Below, one piece after another: positions 8,138-16,940 of a stretch of 21,465 nucleotides of DNA. The notes beneath the pieces were generated by a model. It searched no databases, was not told where the DNA came from, and was given only the letters and a program-made list of their open reading frames with translations. How positions within the stretch are numbered: position 1 is the first letter of the stretch; every line of letters begins with the position of its first letter. The position numbers and the translations under genes were made by a program. Source of the DNA: an uncultured Oscillospiraceae bacterium (GTDB lineage: Bacteria > Bacillota > Clostridia > Oscillospirales > Ruminococcaceae); the NCBI GenBank assembly GCA_934488695.1, contig CAKSSH010000028.1, positions 1 through 21,465 on the forward strand, written 5' to 3'.

Positions 8138-10072
8138 TTATCGCACCCGGCTTCCGTCCGGCATGGCGGGATCCGCAAAAAGGACCCGGACCTCGTTTTC
8201 ATTGCAGTCTGCCGCCAAAATCATGCCGCAGCTTTCTTCACCGCACAGCAGGACGGGCTGAAGATTGGCAACCAGAATCACTTTCTTGCCGATTAAATCC
8301 TCCGGCCGGTACCACGGCGCTATCCCGGAACAGACCTGACGTTTTCCTTGTCCGTCCGACAGGAGAAGCTTCAGCAGTTTTTTGGATTTTTTTACCGGCT
8401 CACAGGCGCAAACGGAGGCGACCCGAAGCTCAACCCTGGAAAAATCCTCAATGCCGATCTGTGCAAGACCCTCTATCTTCTGAGGCTCCTTTTTGGAGCC
8501 GTACTTCTTGTCGATATCGTCCGAAATTTCCTGCAGCTTCTTTTCGGGATCCAGCCGGGAGAAAAGCACCTGTGCCTGTCCGACAATGTGTCCGTTTTTC
8601 ACGGCGCCGAAGGCTGACAGCGTGGCATAATCGCTCGGGACGTTTCCTAATTGACGCAGTATTTCGGCGCCGGTTTCGGGCAGGAACGGGGAGAGCAATA
8701 CGGCAATAAACCGAATGGATTCCGTAAGATTGTAAAGCACTGTTTTCAGCCGACCCTGTTGCGCGGGATCCTTGGCGAGTGCCCAGGGCATAGTTTCGTC
8801 AATATACTTATTGCAGCGCCGGGCCAGATTCAAAATGGCATCCAGCGAATCGGCAACATGGAACTGCTCCATCAGCCGATCCACTCGGCAAACGGTTTCC
8901 AAAGCTGTTGCCCGCAGATCCTCATCGGTTTCGCCGGTAATCTCAGAGTCCTCAACAACGCCGCCGAAATATTTTTGGCTCATGGCAATAGTCCGGTTGA
9001 CCAGATTGCCTAAGGTGTTTGCCAAATCGGAATTATAGCGGGCGATCATGGTCTCATAGGTAATGCTGCCGTCCTGCGCGTAAGGCATTTCACTGAGCAC
9101 ATAATAACGGACGCCGTCAACACCGAAATAGTCTACTAAATCATCGGCATAAATAACATTTCCTTTGGACTTGCTCATTTTGTCGTTTCCGGACAACAGC
9201 CACGGGTGCCCGAACACCTGGCGGGGGAGCGGCTGTCCTAATGCCATCAGCATAATAGGCCAGTAAATGGTGTGAAAGCGCAGAATATCCTTGCCGATAA
9301 TGTGAACGTCTGCCGGCCAGTATTTTTGATACAGTTCGCTGCTGCCGTCCGGGTCGTAACCCAGTGCGGAGATGTAGTTGGATAATGCATCAATCCAAAC
9401 ATAAATCACATGACGGTCATCAAAGGTGACGGGGATCCCCCATTGAAACGAGGTGCGCGAGACGCACAGATCCTGCAATCCCGGCCGCAGAAAATTGTTA
9501 AGCATTTCGTTTTTGCGCGCTTCCGGATGAATAAAGTCCGGGTGCTCTTCAATGTGCGCGATCAGCCGATCGGCATACTTGCTCATCTTGAAGAAATAAG
9601 CCTCTTCTTTGGTGCGCGTTACCGGGGCGCCGCAGTCGGGGCATTTTCCGTCCACAAGCTGCGTTTCGGTGAAGAAGGACTCACAGGGAGTACAGTACCA
9701 TCCCTCGTATTCGCTCTTGTAAATATCTCCCTGATCATAGAGCTTTTTAAAAATTTTCTGAACGGCCTTGATATGATAATCATCGGTGGTGCGAATGAAT
9801 TTGTCATAAGAGGTGTTCATCAGATCCCAGATGGCACGAATTTCTTTGGCAATACCGTCCACATATTCCTGCGGCGTAACGCCGGCCTCCTGGGCGTAAC
9901 TTTCGATTTTTTGACCGTGCTCATCGGTGCCGGTCAAAAAGAAAACGTCGTCTCCGACAAGCCGGCGATAGCGTGCAATCGCATCGGTCAGAACGATTTC
10001 ATAGGTGTTTCCGATGTGAGGCTTGCGCGAGGTGTAGGCAATAGCGGTGGTAATATAAAATTTTTTCGACAT
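8138..10072 (-). CDS. metG: Methionyl-tRNA synthetase with C-terminal tRNA-binding domain
   Basis: A 644-residue class I synthetase that charges tRNA-Met with methionine. Visible features are KPHIGN (the HIGH-type motif, residues 18-22), FLTGTDEHG (45-53), a zinc knuckle with Cys127, Cys130, Cys144 and Cys147, the WxDAL motif (226-230), KMSKSKGN (298-305), a helical anticodon-binding domain (about 340-500) and a C-terminal OB-fold tRNA-binding domain (about 540-644, starting GIEDFSRVELRVASV). The ATG has AGGAGA 7 bases upstream. It heads an operon with tatD-ywlG, matching the common metS-tatD order in Firmicutes. No T-box specifier or antiterminator signature was found upstream. Confidence 0.97.
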   Translation of the reverse strand: MSKKFYITTAIAYTSRKPHIGNTYEIVLTDAIARYRRLVGDDVFFLTGTDEHGQKIESYAQEAGVTPQEYVDGIAKEIRAIWDLMNTSYDKFIRTTDDYHIKAVQKIFKKLYDQGDIYKSEYEGWYCTPCESFFTETQLVDGKCPDCGAPVTRTKEEAYFFKMSKYADRLIAHIEEHPDFIHPEARKNEMLNNFLRPGLQDLCVSRTSFQWGIPVTFDDRHVIYVWIDALSNYISALGYDPDGSSELYQKYWPADVHIIGKDILRFHTIYWPIMLMALGQPLPRQVFGHPWLLSGNDKMSKSKGNVIYADDLVDYFGVDGVRYYVLSEMPYAQDGSITYETMIARYNSDLANTLGNLVNRTIAMSQKYFGGVVEDSEITGETDEDLRATALETVCRVDRLMEQFHVADSLDAILNLARRCNKYIDETMPWALAKDPAQQGRLKTVLYNLTESIRFIAVLLSPFLPETGAEILRQLGNVPSDYATLSAFGAVKNGHIVGQAQVLFSRLDPEKKLQEISDDIDKKYGSKKEPQKIEGLAQIGIEDFSRVELRVASVCACEPVKKSKKLLKLLLSDGQGKRQVCSGIAPWYRPEDLIGKKVILVANLQPVLLCGEESCGMILAADCNENEVRVLFADPAMPDGSRVR

Positions 10073-10218
10073 GGTGCTTCTCCTTTACGAAGTCTTATGT
10101 TATTTTCAAAACTTTCTTTCGGCAGAGAAACACATTCGGACGGTTTTCAGCTGTTTTTCAAACAGGCTTGAAAAACAAAACACGGCAAACATCCTCTCCC
10201 TATTATTTGGATAAAAAT

Positions 10219-10247
10219 ATTATATAACTTTTTCCCGAAAAAATCAA
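10219..10247 (-). promoter_or_regulatory. Promoter of metG-tatD-ywlG
   Basis: On the minus strand, TTGATT (10247-10242), a 17-bp spacer and a perfect TATAAT (10224-10219). The predicted start near 10212 leaves a leader of about 140 nt before metG. The leader contains an A/T-rich stem (GTTTTTCAA with TTGAAAAAC, about 10150-10175). Confidence 0.75.
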
Positions 10248-10275
10248 TAAAAAGCGCAGAAACTGCAAAAATATA

Positions 10276-10307
10276 AAAAAGAAGAAAAACCCGACGCCTA
10301 TGTCGGG
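10276..10307 (-). terminator. Terminator-like hairpin between the divergent metG and glgC genes
   Basis: The stem CCCGAC/GTCGGG (10290-10295 with 10302-10307) is followed, on the minus strand, by TTTTT and further T-rich sequence. The plus-strand tail is weaker (CTTTTC). It lies upstream of the metG promoter, so it would stop transcripts entering from the right rather than attenuate metG. The rest of the 328-bp gap (10073-10400) holds the metG promoter and leader; I see no clear glgC promoter. Confidence 0.6.
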
Positions 10308-10400
10308 CTTTTCGGCATATCGGCCGTCTGCCGTTCATAGACTTGTTTTGGAAAGAAAATTGTACAAGCCTGAAAGGCGTGTCGTCGCTGGAGGAAAATT

Positions 10401-11618
10401 ATGTATCATAAAAAAGAATGGATTGCCATGCTGTTGGCCGGCGGACAAGGGAGCCGTCTGGGGGTCCTGACAAAAAATATTGCCAAGCCGGCGGTGGCTT
10501 TCGGCAGCAAATATCGTATTATTGATTTTACGTTGTCCAACTGCGTCAATTCCGGGATTGATACGGTCGGTGTGTTGACGCAGTATCAGCCGTTGGAGCT
10601 AAACGAGTATATCGGGAACGGCAGCGCATGGGATTTGGACCGAATGTACGGCGGGGTACACATTCTGCCGCCCTATCAGCAAAGCGAGGGCGGTGATTTT
10701 TACAAGGGGACAGCCAATGCCGTTTATCAAAACCTTCCGTTTATCGAACGATACGACCCCGAATATGTCATCGTCTTGTCGGGAGACCATATTTACGAGA
10801 TGAATTACGATCGTATGCTCATCGAGCACCGCAAAAATAAGGCAGACTGCACCATAGCCGTCTTGCGGGTCGATAAAAGCGAGGCCTCTCGATTCGGCAT
10901 TATGGACACCGACCGGTACGGACGGATCCTGTCTTTTGAAGAAAAACCACGCTGCCCCAAAAGTGATTTAGCTTCCATGGGCGTGTATATTTTCAGCTGT
11001 GAAAAGCTGAAAAGATATCTGCGCGCCGATGAGCGCGATCCGAATTCCAAAAACGATTTCGGCAGAAACATCATCCCGAAAATGCTGGCTGCCGGGGAAA
11101 AATTGTATGCCTACCGATTCAACGGATATTGGAAGGATGTCGGAACCCTAAAAAGCCTTTGGGAAGCCAATATGGATCTGCTGAGTGAAAAAAACACACA
11201 AGCCGCAGACGGGGATTTTAAGATTTTTTCTCAGAATCCGCCGCTGCCGCCGCAGTATTTGGCGCCGCAGGCAACAGTGCTTCAAAGTCTTTTGACCGAC
11301 GGCTGCGAGGTGTACGGCCGCGTGGAACATTCGGTGCTGTTTGCGGGAGTTCTGGTCGAAAAGGATGCGCTGGTGGTCGGCAGTATTTTGATGCCGGGCT
11401 GCCGCATCGGAAGCGGCAGCCGGGTGTATTATAGCATTATCGGTCCGGGCTGCACTGTCGGGCGGTCGACGTTGATCGGCGCGCCATGCGTCGGACATCG
11501 CCCGACGGAGGAGGAGCTGACGGTGTTGGCAGGACGCCTTACCATCGGAGACGGCGTTTGCGTTGGCCCCGGTCAAATGCTGTCACGCAGTCGCAGAGGG
11601 GGTGGAAGCCATGCGTGA
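10401..11618 (+). CDS. glgC: Glucose-1-phosphate adenylyltransferase, catalytic subunit
   Basis: A 405-residue ADP-glucose pyrophosphorylase that makes ADP-glucose from ATP and glucose-1-phosphate, the first committed step of glycogen synthesis. The N-terminal nucleotidyltransferase has GGQGSRLGVLT (14-24), YRIIDFTLSN (38-47), WDLDRMYGG, the catalytic Asp129 in LSGDHIYEMNY, SRFGIM, FEEKP and GYWKDVGT. The C-terminal third is a hexapeptide-type left-handed beta-helix. GGAGG lies about 6 bp before the ATG. The last 8 bp overlap glgD, so the two subunits are coupled and likely form a hetero-tetramer as described for Firmicutes GlgCD. Confidence 0.96.
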   Translation: MYHKKEWIAMLLAGGQGSRLGVLTKNIAKPAVAFGSKYRIIDFTLSNCVNSGIDTVGVLTQYQPLELNEYIGNGSAWDLDRMYGGVHILPPYQQSEGGDFYKGTANAVYQNLPFIERYDPEYVIVLSGDHIYEMNYDRMLIEHRKNKADCTIAVLRVDKSEASRFGIMDTDRYGRILSFEEKPRCPKSDLASMGVYIFSCEKLKRYLRADERDPNSKNDFGRNIIPKMLAAGEKLYAYRFNGYWKDVGTLKSLWEANMDLLSEKNTQAADGDFKIFSQNPPLPPQYLAPQATVLQSLLTDGCEVYGRVEHSVLFAGVLVEKDALVVGSILMPGCRIGSGSRVYYSIIGPGCTVGRSTLIGAPCVGHRPTEEELTVLAGRLTIGDGVCVGPGQMLSRSRRGGGSHA

Positions 11619-12732
11619 AAACGCCATGACCGGCATTGTTTTTTCAAATATGCACGATGAATGTCTCTGTGACCTGACGGCAGGACGCACCTTTGCGTCG
11701 GTCCCTTTTGGCAGCCGGTATCGGCTGGTGGATTTTACTTTATCCAATATGGCAAATTGCGGTATTGACAGAATCGGCGTTATCACCAAGCATAATTATC
11801 GCTCATTGATGGAGCATATCGGCTCCGGCAAGGCTTGGGACTTGAATCGAAAAAACGGCGGTATCCGTATTATTTCTCCGTACGGACAGGTACAGCACGG
11901 CGTTTATCACGATCGGCTGGAGGCTCTTTACGGCGCACGGGATTTTCTGACCCGGCAAAATGCCCGTTATGTGGTTCTGTCCGACTGCAACACGGTCGTC
12001 AACTTAAATCTGTCCGCTATGCTGCGCCAGCATTTAAAAAGCGATGCGGACATTACGATTGCCGTCAAACGCCTGACCTTGCGGCGGGAGGAGGCGTGTC
12101 ACACTATGGCGTTTGAAATTGATAAAGTCGGCCGTATTACCGGTGTGCACTATCATCCGAGACGGGGTGGCGAGTATGAAACGGATTTAAATATCTGGAT
12201 TTTATCGCGGGAGCTTCTTTTGAAAATCATGGATGAAGGACAAAGCCGCGGGTATCGAAGTCTTGGTGCGGATGTCCTGCGGGAAAATTTGGAAAACCTT
12301 CGGGTGATGAGCTACCGGGTCCCGGGATTTGTGCGGAAAATCATGTCCTTTGAGGGTTATTTTGAGGCCAATATGGCGCTTTTACAGGCAGAACATCGGC
12401 ACGACTTGTTTCACCCGGATCACCCGATTTACACAAAGATTTTCGACACGCCGCCAACCCTTTATGCCGAAAGCGCCCGGGCGGTCGACAGTCTGGTTGC
12501 CGACGGCTGTGATATCCGGGGACGGGTCGAGCGCTGCATTGTTTTTCGCAATGTTACGGTTGAGGAGGGCGCAGCAGTGCAGGATTGTATTTTGCTGCCG
12601 GACAGCAGAATCTGTGCCGGCGCCCGTATGCGTTTTTCGGTGGCGGACCGAGAGGTAACGGTTCGCAGCGGTCACGGTCTTTCGGGAGACAGCAATTATC
12701 CGATTTATCTAAAAAAAGGAAGAATTCTGTAG
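11611..12732 (+). CDS. glgD: Glucose-1-phosphate adenylyltransferase, regulatory subunit
   Basis: A 373-residue paralogue of glgC. It keeps the fold (YRLVDFTLSN, AWDLNRKNGG, EGYFEANMALL and a beta-helix C-terminus) but has lost the catalytic signatures. The GGxGxRL loop is replaced by FSNMHDECLCDLT, and the GDH catalytic site is replaced by LSDCNTVVNLN. This matches GlgD, which raises the activity of GlgC without strong catalysis of its own. I chose the ATG at 11611, preceded by AGGGGGTGG and overlapping the glgC stop, rather than an upstream in-frame alternative start inside glgC. A terminator follows 4 bp after the stop. Confidence 0.93.
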   Translation: MRENAMTGIVFSNMHDECLCDLTAGRTFASVPFGSRYRLVDFTLSNMANCGIDRIGVITKHNYRSLMEHIGSGKAWDLNRKNGGIRIISPYGQVQHGVYHDRLEALYGARDFLTRQNARYVVLSDCNTVVNLNLSAMLRQHLKSDADITIAVKRLTLRREEACHTMAFEIDKVGRITGVHYHPRRGGEYETDLNIWILSRELLLKIMDEGQSRGYRSLGADVLRENLENLRVMSYRVPGFVRKIMSFEGYFEANMALLQAEHRHDLFHPDHPIYTKIFDTPPTLYAESARAVDSLVADGCDIRGRVERCIVFRNVTVEEGAAVQDCILLPDSRICAGARMRFSVADREVTVRSGHGLSGDSNYPIYLKKGRIL

Positions 12733-12736
12733 TCAC

Positions 12737-12762
12737 AAGGGAGGCGAGCCCTCCCTTTTTTT
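12737..12762 (+). terminator. Intrinsic terminator of glgCD
   Basis: AAGGGAGG (12737-12744) pairs with CCTCCCTT (12750-12757) around a 5-base loop, followed by a run of seven T. Confidence 0.93.
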
Positions 12763-12835
12763 CTTTATTTTCGTGCTTTTTACGGAAAGAAATCGAAAAA
12801 ATCGTGAATTTTATTTAAATTCATACAAAAATCAC

Positions 12836-12864
12836 TTGCAAAACAGAGACTTTTTTTGTAAAAT
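12836..12864 (+). promoter_or_regulatory. Promoter of the regulator-ftsEX-M23-ctpA-greA operon
   Basis: TTGCAA (12836-12841), a 17-bp spacer and TAAAAT (12859-12864). The leader to the first ATG would be about 95 nt. It is the only strong promoter I see before the terminator at 19371. Confidence 0.7.
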
Positions 12865-12965
12865 AGAATTGTTGTGAAATATGTGCAAATTAAACAAAGG
12901 GCACAGCCGAAACTATTTTGGAAAAAACGGATCAGCTTTGAGCGGCCGAAGAGGAGTTTAAAAGC

Positions 12966-14051
12966 ATGTCAAACAAATTATTCAAAGATGTCATTTCTCA
13001 AATGAAGGTGTCGATTGACCGAGTCATCGGCGTGGTGGATGCAACGGCGACCGTTATTGCCTGCAGCGACGCGGCAAAAATCGGGGAGTCCAACGAGTTT
13101 GTGCTGCTCGATATTGCCGATACTTCTGACGTCTTTGTGCGGGACGGGTATACTTATAAATCTTTTGGCGGAATTGTGAAATCCGGCTTTGCTGTTTTTG
13201 TGGAGGGGACCGACGAGATTGCGGCGCGCTACGCCAATATTTTAGCTGTCTCTTTCGGAAACATCAAGCAATATTATGATGAAAAGTACGACCGCAATAA
13301 TTTTATCAAGAATGTTATTTTAGACAACATCCTGCCCGGTGAAATTTTCCTGAAGGCGCGGGAATTTCAGTTTAATACCGAGGTCAGCCGTGCTGCTGTT
13401 TTGATACGAATTTTGTCGGAAAATGACGTTTCGGTTTATGACGTTATTCAGAATCTGTTTCCGGACAAACAAAAAGATTTTGTGTTGAATATCAGCGAAA
13501 AAGAGGTTGTGCTGATTAAGGAGACGCGCCCGTCGACCGACCCGCGGGATCTTGAAAAGCTTGCCCGCTCGATTGTAGACACCCTGAGCAGTGAGTTTTA
13601 TACGCAAACGACCATTGGGATCGGCACAGTCGTTTACGGTATCAAGGATTTGGCACGTTCTTATAAAGAGGCGCAAATTGCGTTGGAGGTCGGGAAGGTC
13701 TTTGATACCGACAAGATTATTGTCAGCTATGACAATCTGGGGATTGCCCGGCTGATTTATCAGCTGCCGACAACGCTGTGCGAAGCCTTTTTGCAGGAGG
13801 TGTTCAAAAAAGGCTCCATTGAGAGTTTGGATCAGGAAACGCTGTTTACAATTCAAAAATTCTTTGAAAATAATTTGAACGTTTCCGAGACCTCCCGAAA
13901 GCTGTTTGTACATCGCAATACGCTGGTGTATCGCCTTGAAAAGATTAAAAAGCTGACAGGGCTGGAGCTGCGGGAATTTGATGATGCGATTATCTTCAAG
14001 GTGGCGCTGATGGTGAAGAAATATCTGGCGGCCAACCCGGTAAAATATTAA
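12966..14051 (+). CDS. PucR/CdaR-type helix-turn-helix regulator
   Basis: A 361-residue protein. The C-terminus (about 292-353) carries the PucR-type DNA-binding helix-turn-helix: FFENNLNVSETSRKLFVHRN, followed by TLVYRLEKI and a terminal helix. The middle (about 130-280) resembles the CdaR GGDEF-like domain. The N-terminal ~110 residues may be a sensor domain; no known ligand site was recognised. It is cytoplasmic, with no signal or membrane segment. GAGGAG precedes the ATG. It heads the operon with ftsEX, so it may control the envelope genes or itself, but the target and ligand are unknown. Confidence 0.8.
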   Translation: MSNKLFKDVISQMKVSIDRVIGVVDATATVIACSDAAKIGESNEFVLLDIADTSDVFVRDGYTYKSFGGIVKSGFAVFVEGTDEIAARYANILAVSFGNIKQYYDEKYDRNNFIKNVILDNILPGEIFLKAREFQFNTEVSRAAVLIRILSENDVSVYDVIQNLFPDKQKDFVLNISEKEVVLIKETRPSTDPRDLEKLARSIVDTLSSEFYTQTTIGIGTVVYGIKDLARSYKEAQIALEVGKVFDTDKIIVSYDNLGIARLIYQLPTTLCEAFLQEVFKKGSIESLDQETLFTIQKFFENNLNVSETSRKLFVHRNTLVYRLEKIKKLTGLELREFDDAIIFKVALMVKKYLAANPVKY

Positions 14052-14057
14052 AGGACG

Positions 14058-14087
14058 GATTTGGCGGACTGCAAAGCCCGCCAAATC
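14058..14087 (+). other. Perfect 10-bp hairpin between the regulator and ftsE
   Basis: GATTTGGCGG (14058-14067) pairs perfectly with CCGCCAAATC (14078-14087) around a 10-base loop. It starts 6 bp after the regulator stop. It lacks a proper T run (followed by AAATTTAT), so it looks more like an mRNA-processing or stability element, or a leaky terminator, than a full terminator. Confidence 0.6.
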
Positions 14088-14117
14088 AAATTTATAGGTT
14101 ATAGGTGGTGTCTTTCC

Positions 14118-14798
14118 TTGATTTGTTTTGATTCGGTTACCAAGGTATATCCGAACGGCACCAAGGCGCTTTCCGACGTAAGTTTTACCGTTGAAAAAGG
14201 CGAGTTTGCCTTTATTGTCGGCGCCTCCGGCGCCGGCAAGAGTACGCTTTTGAAATTGATGATGCACGAGGAGGCGCCGACGTCGGGTCATATTACCGTC
14301 AACCGGTTTTCCTTGGAAAGTCTGCGGGGGCGGGATGTGCCGGCCCTGCGGCGTTCAATGGGAATTGTGTTTCAGGATTTTCGCCTGATTGAAAACATGA
14401 CGGTTTATGAAAATGTCGAATTTGCCATGCGCGTGACGAATATGTCCAGCCGCACGATTCGGCGCCGGGTCCCGTATGTGCTGGATCTGGTTCGGCTGAC
14501 GGACAAAGCCCGCAGCTATCCGCGTCAGCTTTCGGGCGGTCAGCAGCAACGAGTGGCGCTTGCCAGAGCGCTGGTTAATAATCCGGCGATTATTATTGCC
14601 GATGAACCGACCGGGAATGTAGACCCCGAAATGTCTCATGAGATTGTCGAGCTGCTCAATGAAATCAACCATTGCGGCACTACGGTACTGATGGTAACGC
14701 ATGAGCGCAGCTTGGTTTCCGAGTTTGGCCGTCGTGTGATCACCATCCGGGGCGGCCGTGTCGTTTCGGACACCGGAAACGGAGGGACGCGGCTATGA
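14118..14798 (+). CDS. ftsE: Cell-division ABC ATPase FtsE
   Basis: A 226-residue ABC ATPase, normal FtsE length. Walker A is GASGAGKST (35-43), the Q-loop is VFQDFRL (84-90), the signature is LSGGQQQRVALA (138-149), Walker B is IIIADEPT (158-165) and the H-loop His is 195. It pairs with FtsX at the membrane and drives extracellular peptidoglycan hydrolase activation. I chose the TTG at 14118, with AGGTGG 9 bp upstream, because it gives the usual FtsE beginning (MICFDSVTKVYPNG). An alternative TTG at 14061 would add 19 residues and put the hairpin at 14058-14087 inside the coding region. The stop overlaps the ftsX ATG. Confidence 0.95.
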   Translation: MICFDSVTKVYPNGTKALSDVSFTVEKGEFAFIVGASGAGKSTLLKLMMHEEAPTSGHITVNRFSLESLRGRDVPALRRSMGIVFQDFRLIENMTVYENVEFAMRVTNMSSRTIRRRVPYVLDLVRLTDKARSYPRQLSGGQQQRVALARALVNNPAIIIADEPTGNVDPEMSHEIVELLNEINHCGTTVLMVTHERSLVSEFGRRVITIRGGRVVSDTGNGGTRL

Positions 14799-15691
14799 GA
14801 TTTGGCAGTTTTACCTATTTGCTTAAACAAGGAGCAAAAAATGCGTATCTGAATAAAGCAATGTCCTTTGCTTCTGTCGGCGTGCTGGCAGCTTGCCTGA
14901 TTTTGGTTGGATCGGCTGCTCTGTTTTCCAAAAATATACAAAATTTGATTGGGTTTGTGCAGCAGCAGAACGAAATCATCGTATATCTGGACGACGAGTT
15001 GTCCGCCGACGCTTCCGCGCAGTTGGATCGGCAGATTCGCGCAATGCCGAATGTTGTTGAGGCAACTTACACTTCAAAGGAAAAAGCCTTTGAAAATCAG
15101 CGGGAAAAGCTCGGCAATTTGCTGGACGGATACGAAAACGAAAATGTTTTCCCGGCGTCTTATCATCTGCAGATTCGCAATCTTTCCGAAATGCAGCAGG
15201 ATGTGGATACTTTGACGGCAATGGCAGGCGTATACCGGGTTGACGCACCGACCGATGTTGCCGACGTCATGCTCAAGACCGACCGCGGCATTTCGGTGGC
15301 AGGTACGGTGGTGGTAGCGGCGCTGTTGGTGGTTTCCTTTGTTATTATTATCAATACTATTAAAATTACGGTTTTCAGCCGCCGGCGCGAAATCAATATT
15401 ATGAAATATGTCGGGGCGACCAATCACTTTATCCGTATGCCGTTTTTGATTGAAGGCATGATTCTCGGCGGCGTATCTGCGCTGCTTGCGTTTTTAGTGG
15501 TTTTTTATTTGTATGACCGTATTTATAATGCGTTGGCCGGAAATTTAACTGCCTGGATGAGCAGTGCGGCAGCCTCTTTGATCCCGTTTTCCGATATTGC
15601 GTTGCCGCTTGCGCTGCTTTATTTAGCGGCAGGTGTCCTAATCGGTGCTTTGGGCAGTATGTTGAGCGTACGCAAGCACCTGAAAGTTTAA
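14795..15691 (+). CDS. ftsX: Cell-division permease FtsX
   Basis: A 298-residue membrane protein with four predicted segments (about 24-44, 168-188, 219-240 and 267-288). A large extracellular loop (about 45-165) is the part that contacts and activates hydrolases in known FtsX proteins. The cytoplasmic FSRRREINIMKYVGAT stretch (194-209) is typical of the FtsX/MacB fold. The ATG overlaps the ftsE stop by four bases. The next gene encodes a likely hydrolase partner. Confidence 0.95.
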   Translation: MRFGSFTYLLKQGAKNAYLNKAMSFASVGVLAACLILVGSAALFSKNIQNLIGFVQQQNEIIVYLDDELSADASAQLDRQIRAMPNVVEATYTSKEKAFENQREKLGNLLDGYENENVFPASYHLQIRNLSEMQQDVDTLTAMAGVYRVDAPTDVADVMLKTDRGISVAGTVVVAALLVVSFVIIINTIKITVFSRRREINIMKYVGATNHFIRMPFLIEGMILGGVSALLAFLVVFYLYDRIYNALAGNLTAWMSSAAASLIPFSDIALPLALLYLAAGVLIGALGSMLSVRKHLKV

Positions 15692-15709
15692 GCAAAGGAG
15701 GAACAGGAG

Positions 15710-16900
15710 ATGAAACGACGCAGAAACGGCAAACAAACAGCAGCGGCGCTGGTGAGCCTCATCGCCGTTGTTTTGAGCTGCCTGTTCGGCACGTCTGTCC
15801 TGCAGCCGCGTGCCGCAGATACCGCTACGGTATCCAGCCTTGAAAACCGGTACAGTGAGCTTGAAAAAAAGCTGAATGCACTCAACAAAGAAATGAGCAA
15901 GACCCAAAACCAGAAATCACAGCAGATAAAATATAAAAAGCAGCTGGATGAACAAATCAGCGTTGTGGAGGAACAAATTGCCAATTTGTCCAGCCAGGTA
16001 ACCGTGCTGAATGCACAGATTCGTGAAAATCAAAAGATGTTAACCCAAAAGGAAGGGGAAATATCCGAAAACGACACATTGTTTAAGGCGCGTTTGCGCG
16101 CAATGTATATGTCGGGGGACACTACGATTTGGCAAGTTCTGTTCGGCTCCAAGAATTTTTCGGACTTTTTGCAAAATGCCGAATACATGAAAAGGCTTGC
16201 TCAAAGCGACCAGCAGTTGATGGATAAGCTGCATCAGGATCGTCAGAGCATTGTGCAGGCGCGCGAAGCTATTGAAACCTCCAAAATCAAGCTGCAGGCC
16301 AATCAAAAAACAATGGAAAGCAAAAAAAAGACGCTTGACAATAAGTTTTCGGAAAGTCAGCGGCTGCTTTCCACCCTGACGAAGGAAGAAAACAGCCTGA
16401 GAGCGCAGCAAATCAAGCTTAACGAGGAAATGGAGGAAATTGACGAGCAGATTCGTGAAATGCTTCGGAATCAAGGGTCGTCGGGGGCCTATGTCGGCGG
16501 GCAGTTTGCTTGGCCGCTGCCCGGATATTCAACGATTACCTCCAAGTTTGGCTGGCGGACGCTTTACGGTAGAAAGAATTGGCACACCGGTATTGATATT
16601 TCGGGCGCCTCAGTTTATGGCAAGAACATTGTCGCTGCCAATGCCGGAACGGTGACCAAGGTTGTGACCTCTTACATACAGGGAAAAGGTTACGGCAAGT
16701 ATGTTATGATTGACCATGGCGGTGGGTATGTTACCTTGTATGCTCATTGCAGTGCAATATCAGCCAGAGTGGGTCAGAGTGTCAAGCGAGGGGACGTGAT
16801 TGCACAGGTCGGGTCAACCGGCAACTCTACCGGGCCGCATCTGCATTTCGGTATTTATATTAACGGAAAAGAAACCGATCCGCTGCCTTATTTAAGATAA
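15710..16900 (+). CDS. Secreted coiled-coil M23 peptidase, EnvC/CwlO-like partner of FtsEX
   Basis: A 396-residue exported protein. There is a signal peptide (about 1-36), a long coiled coil (about 42-255) interrupted by a conserved-looking hydrophobic patch (ARLRAMYMSG to SDFLQ, 128-155), and a C-terminal M23/LytM domain (about 267-396). The zinc and catalytic residues are all present: His292 and Asp296 (HTGID), His346 (YAHC), and His377 and His379 (PHLHF). It should therefore be an active endopeptidase, unlike degenerate EnvC. The coiled coil followed by a peptidase fits hydrolases activated by FtsEX, and the gene lies 18 bp after ftsX with AAAGGAGG before its ATG. That FtsX is its regulator is inferred from family and position. 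Confidence 0.92.
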   Translation: MKRRRNGKQTAAALVSLIAVVLSCLFGTSVLQPRAADTATVSSLENRYSELEKKLNALNKEMSKTQNQKSQQIKYKKQLDEQISVVEEQIANLSSQVTVLNAQIRENQKMLTQKEGEISENDTLFKARLRAMYMSGDTTIWQVLFGSKNFSDFLQNAEYMKRLAQSDQQLMDKLHQDRQSIVQAREAIETSKIKLQANQKTMESKKKTLDNKFSESQRLLSTLTKEENSLRAQQIKLNEEMEEIDEQIREMLRNQGSSGAYVGGQFAWPLPGYSTITSKFGWRTLYGRKNWHTGIDISGASVYGKNIVAANAGTVTKVVTSYIQGKGYGKYVMIDHGGGYVTLYAHCSAISARVGQSVKRGDVIAQVGSTGNSTGPHLHFGIYINGKETDPLPYLR

Positions 16901-16940
16901 GGCGTTTTAGCCATGGCGGAACGGTGGGAAGGAATACCTT

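Noticed and set aside
9410..10171. 253-codon plus-strand frame opposite metG
   Set aside because: Antisense to a clear synthetase gene and without recognisable domains.
10073..10400. T-box riboswitch upstream of metG
   Set aside because: No AGGGTGG-like T-box sequence on the minus strand, and the only terminator lies upstream of the apparent promoter.
13320..14291. 323-codon minus-strand frame opposite the PucR-type regulator and ftsE
   Set aside because: Spans two real genes and the hairpin between them; no family match and a shadow-like composition.
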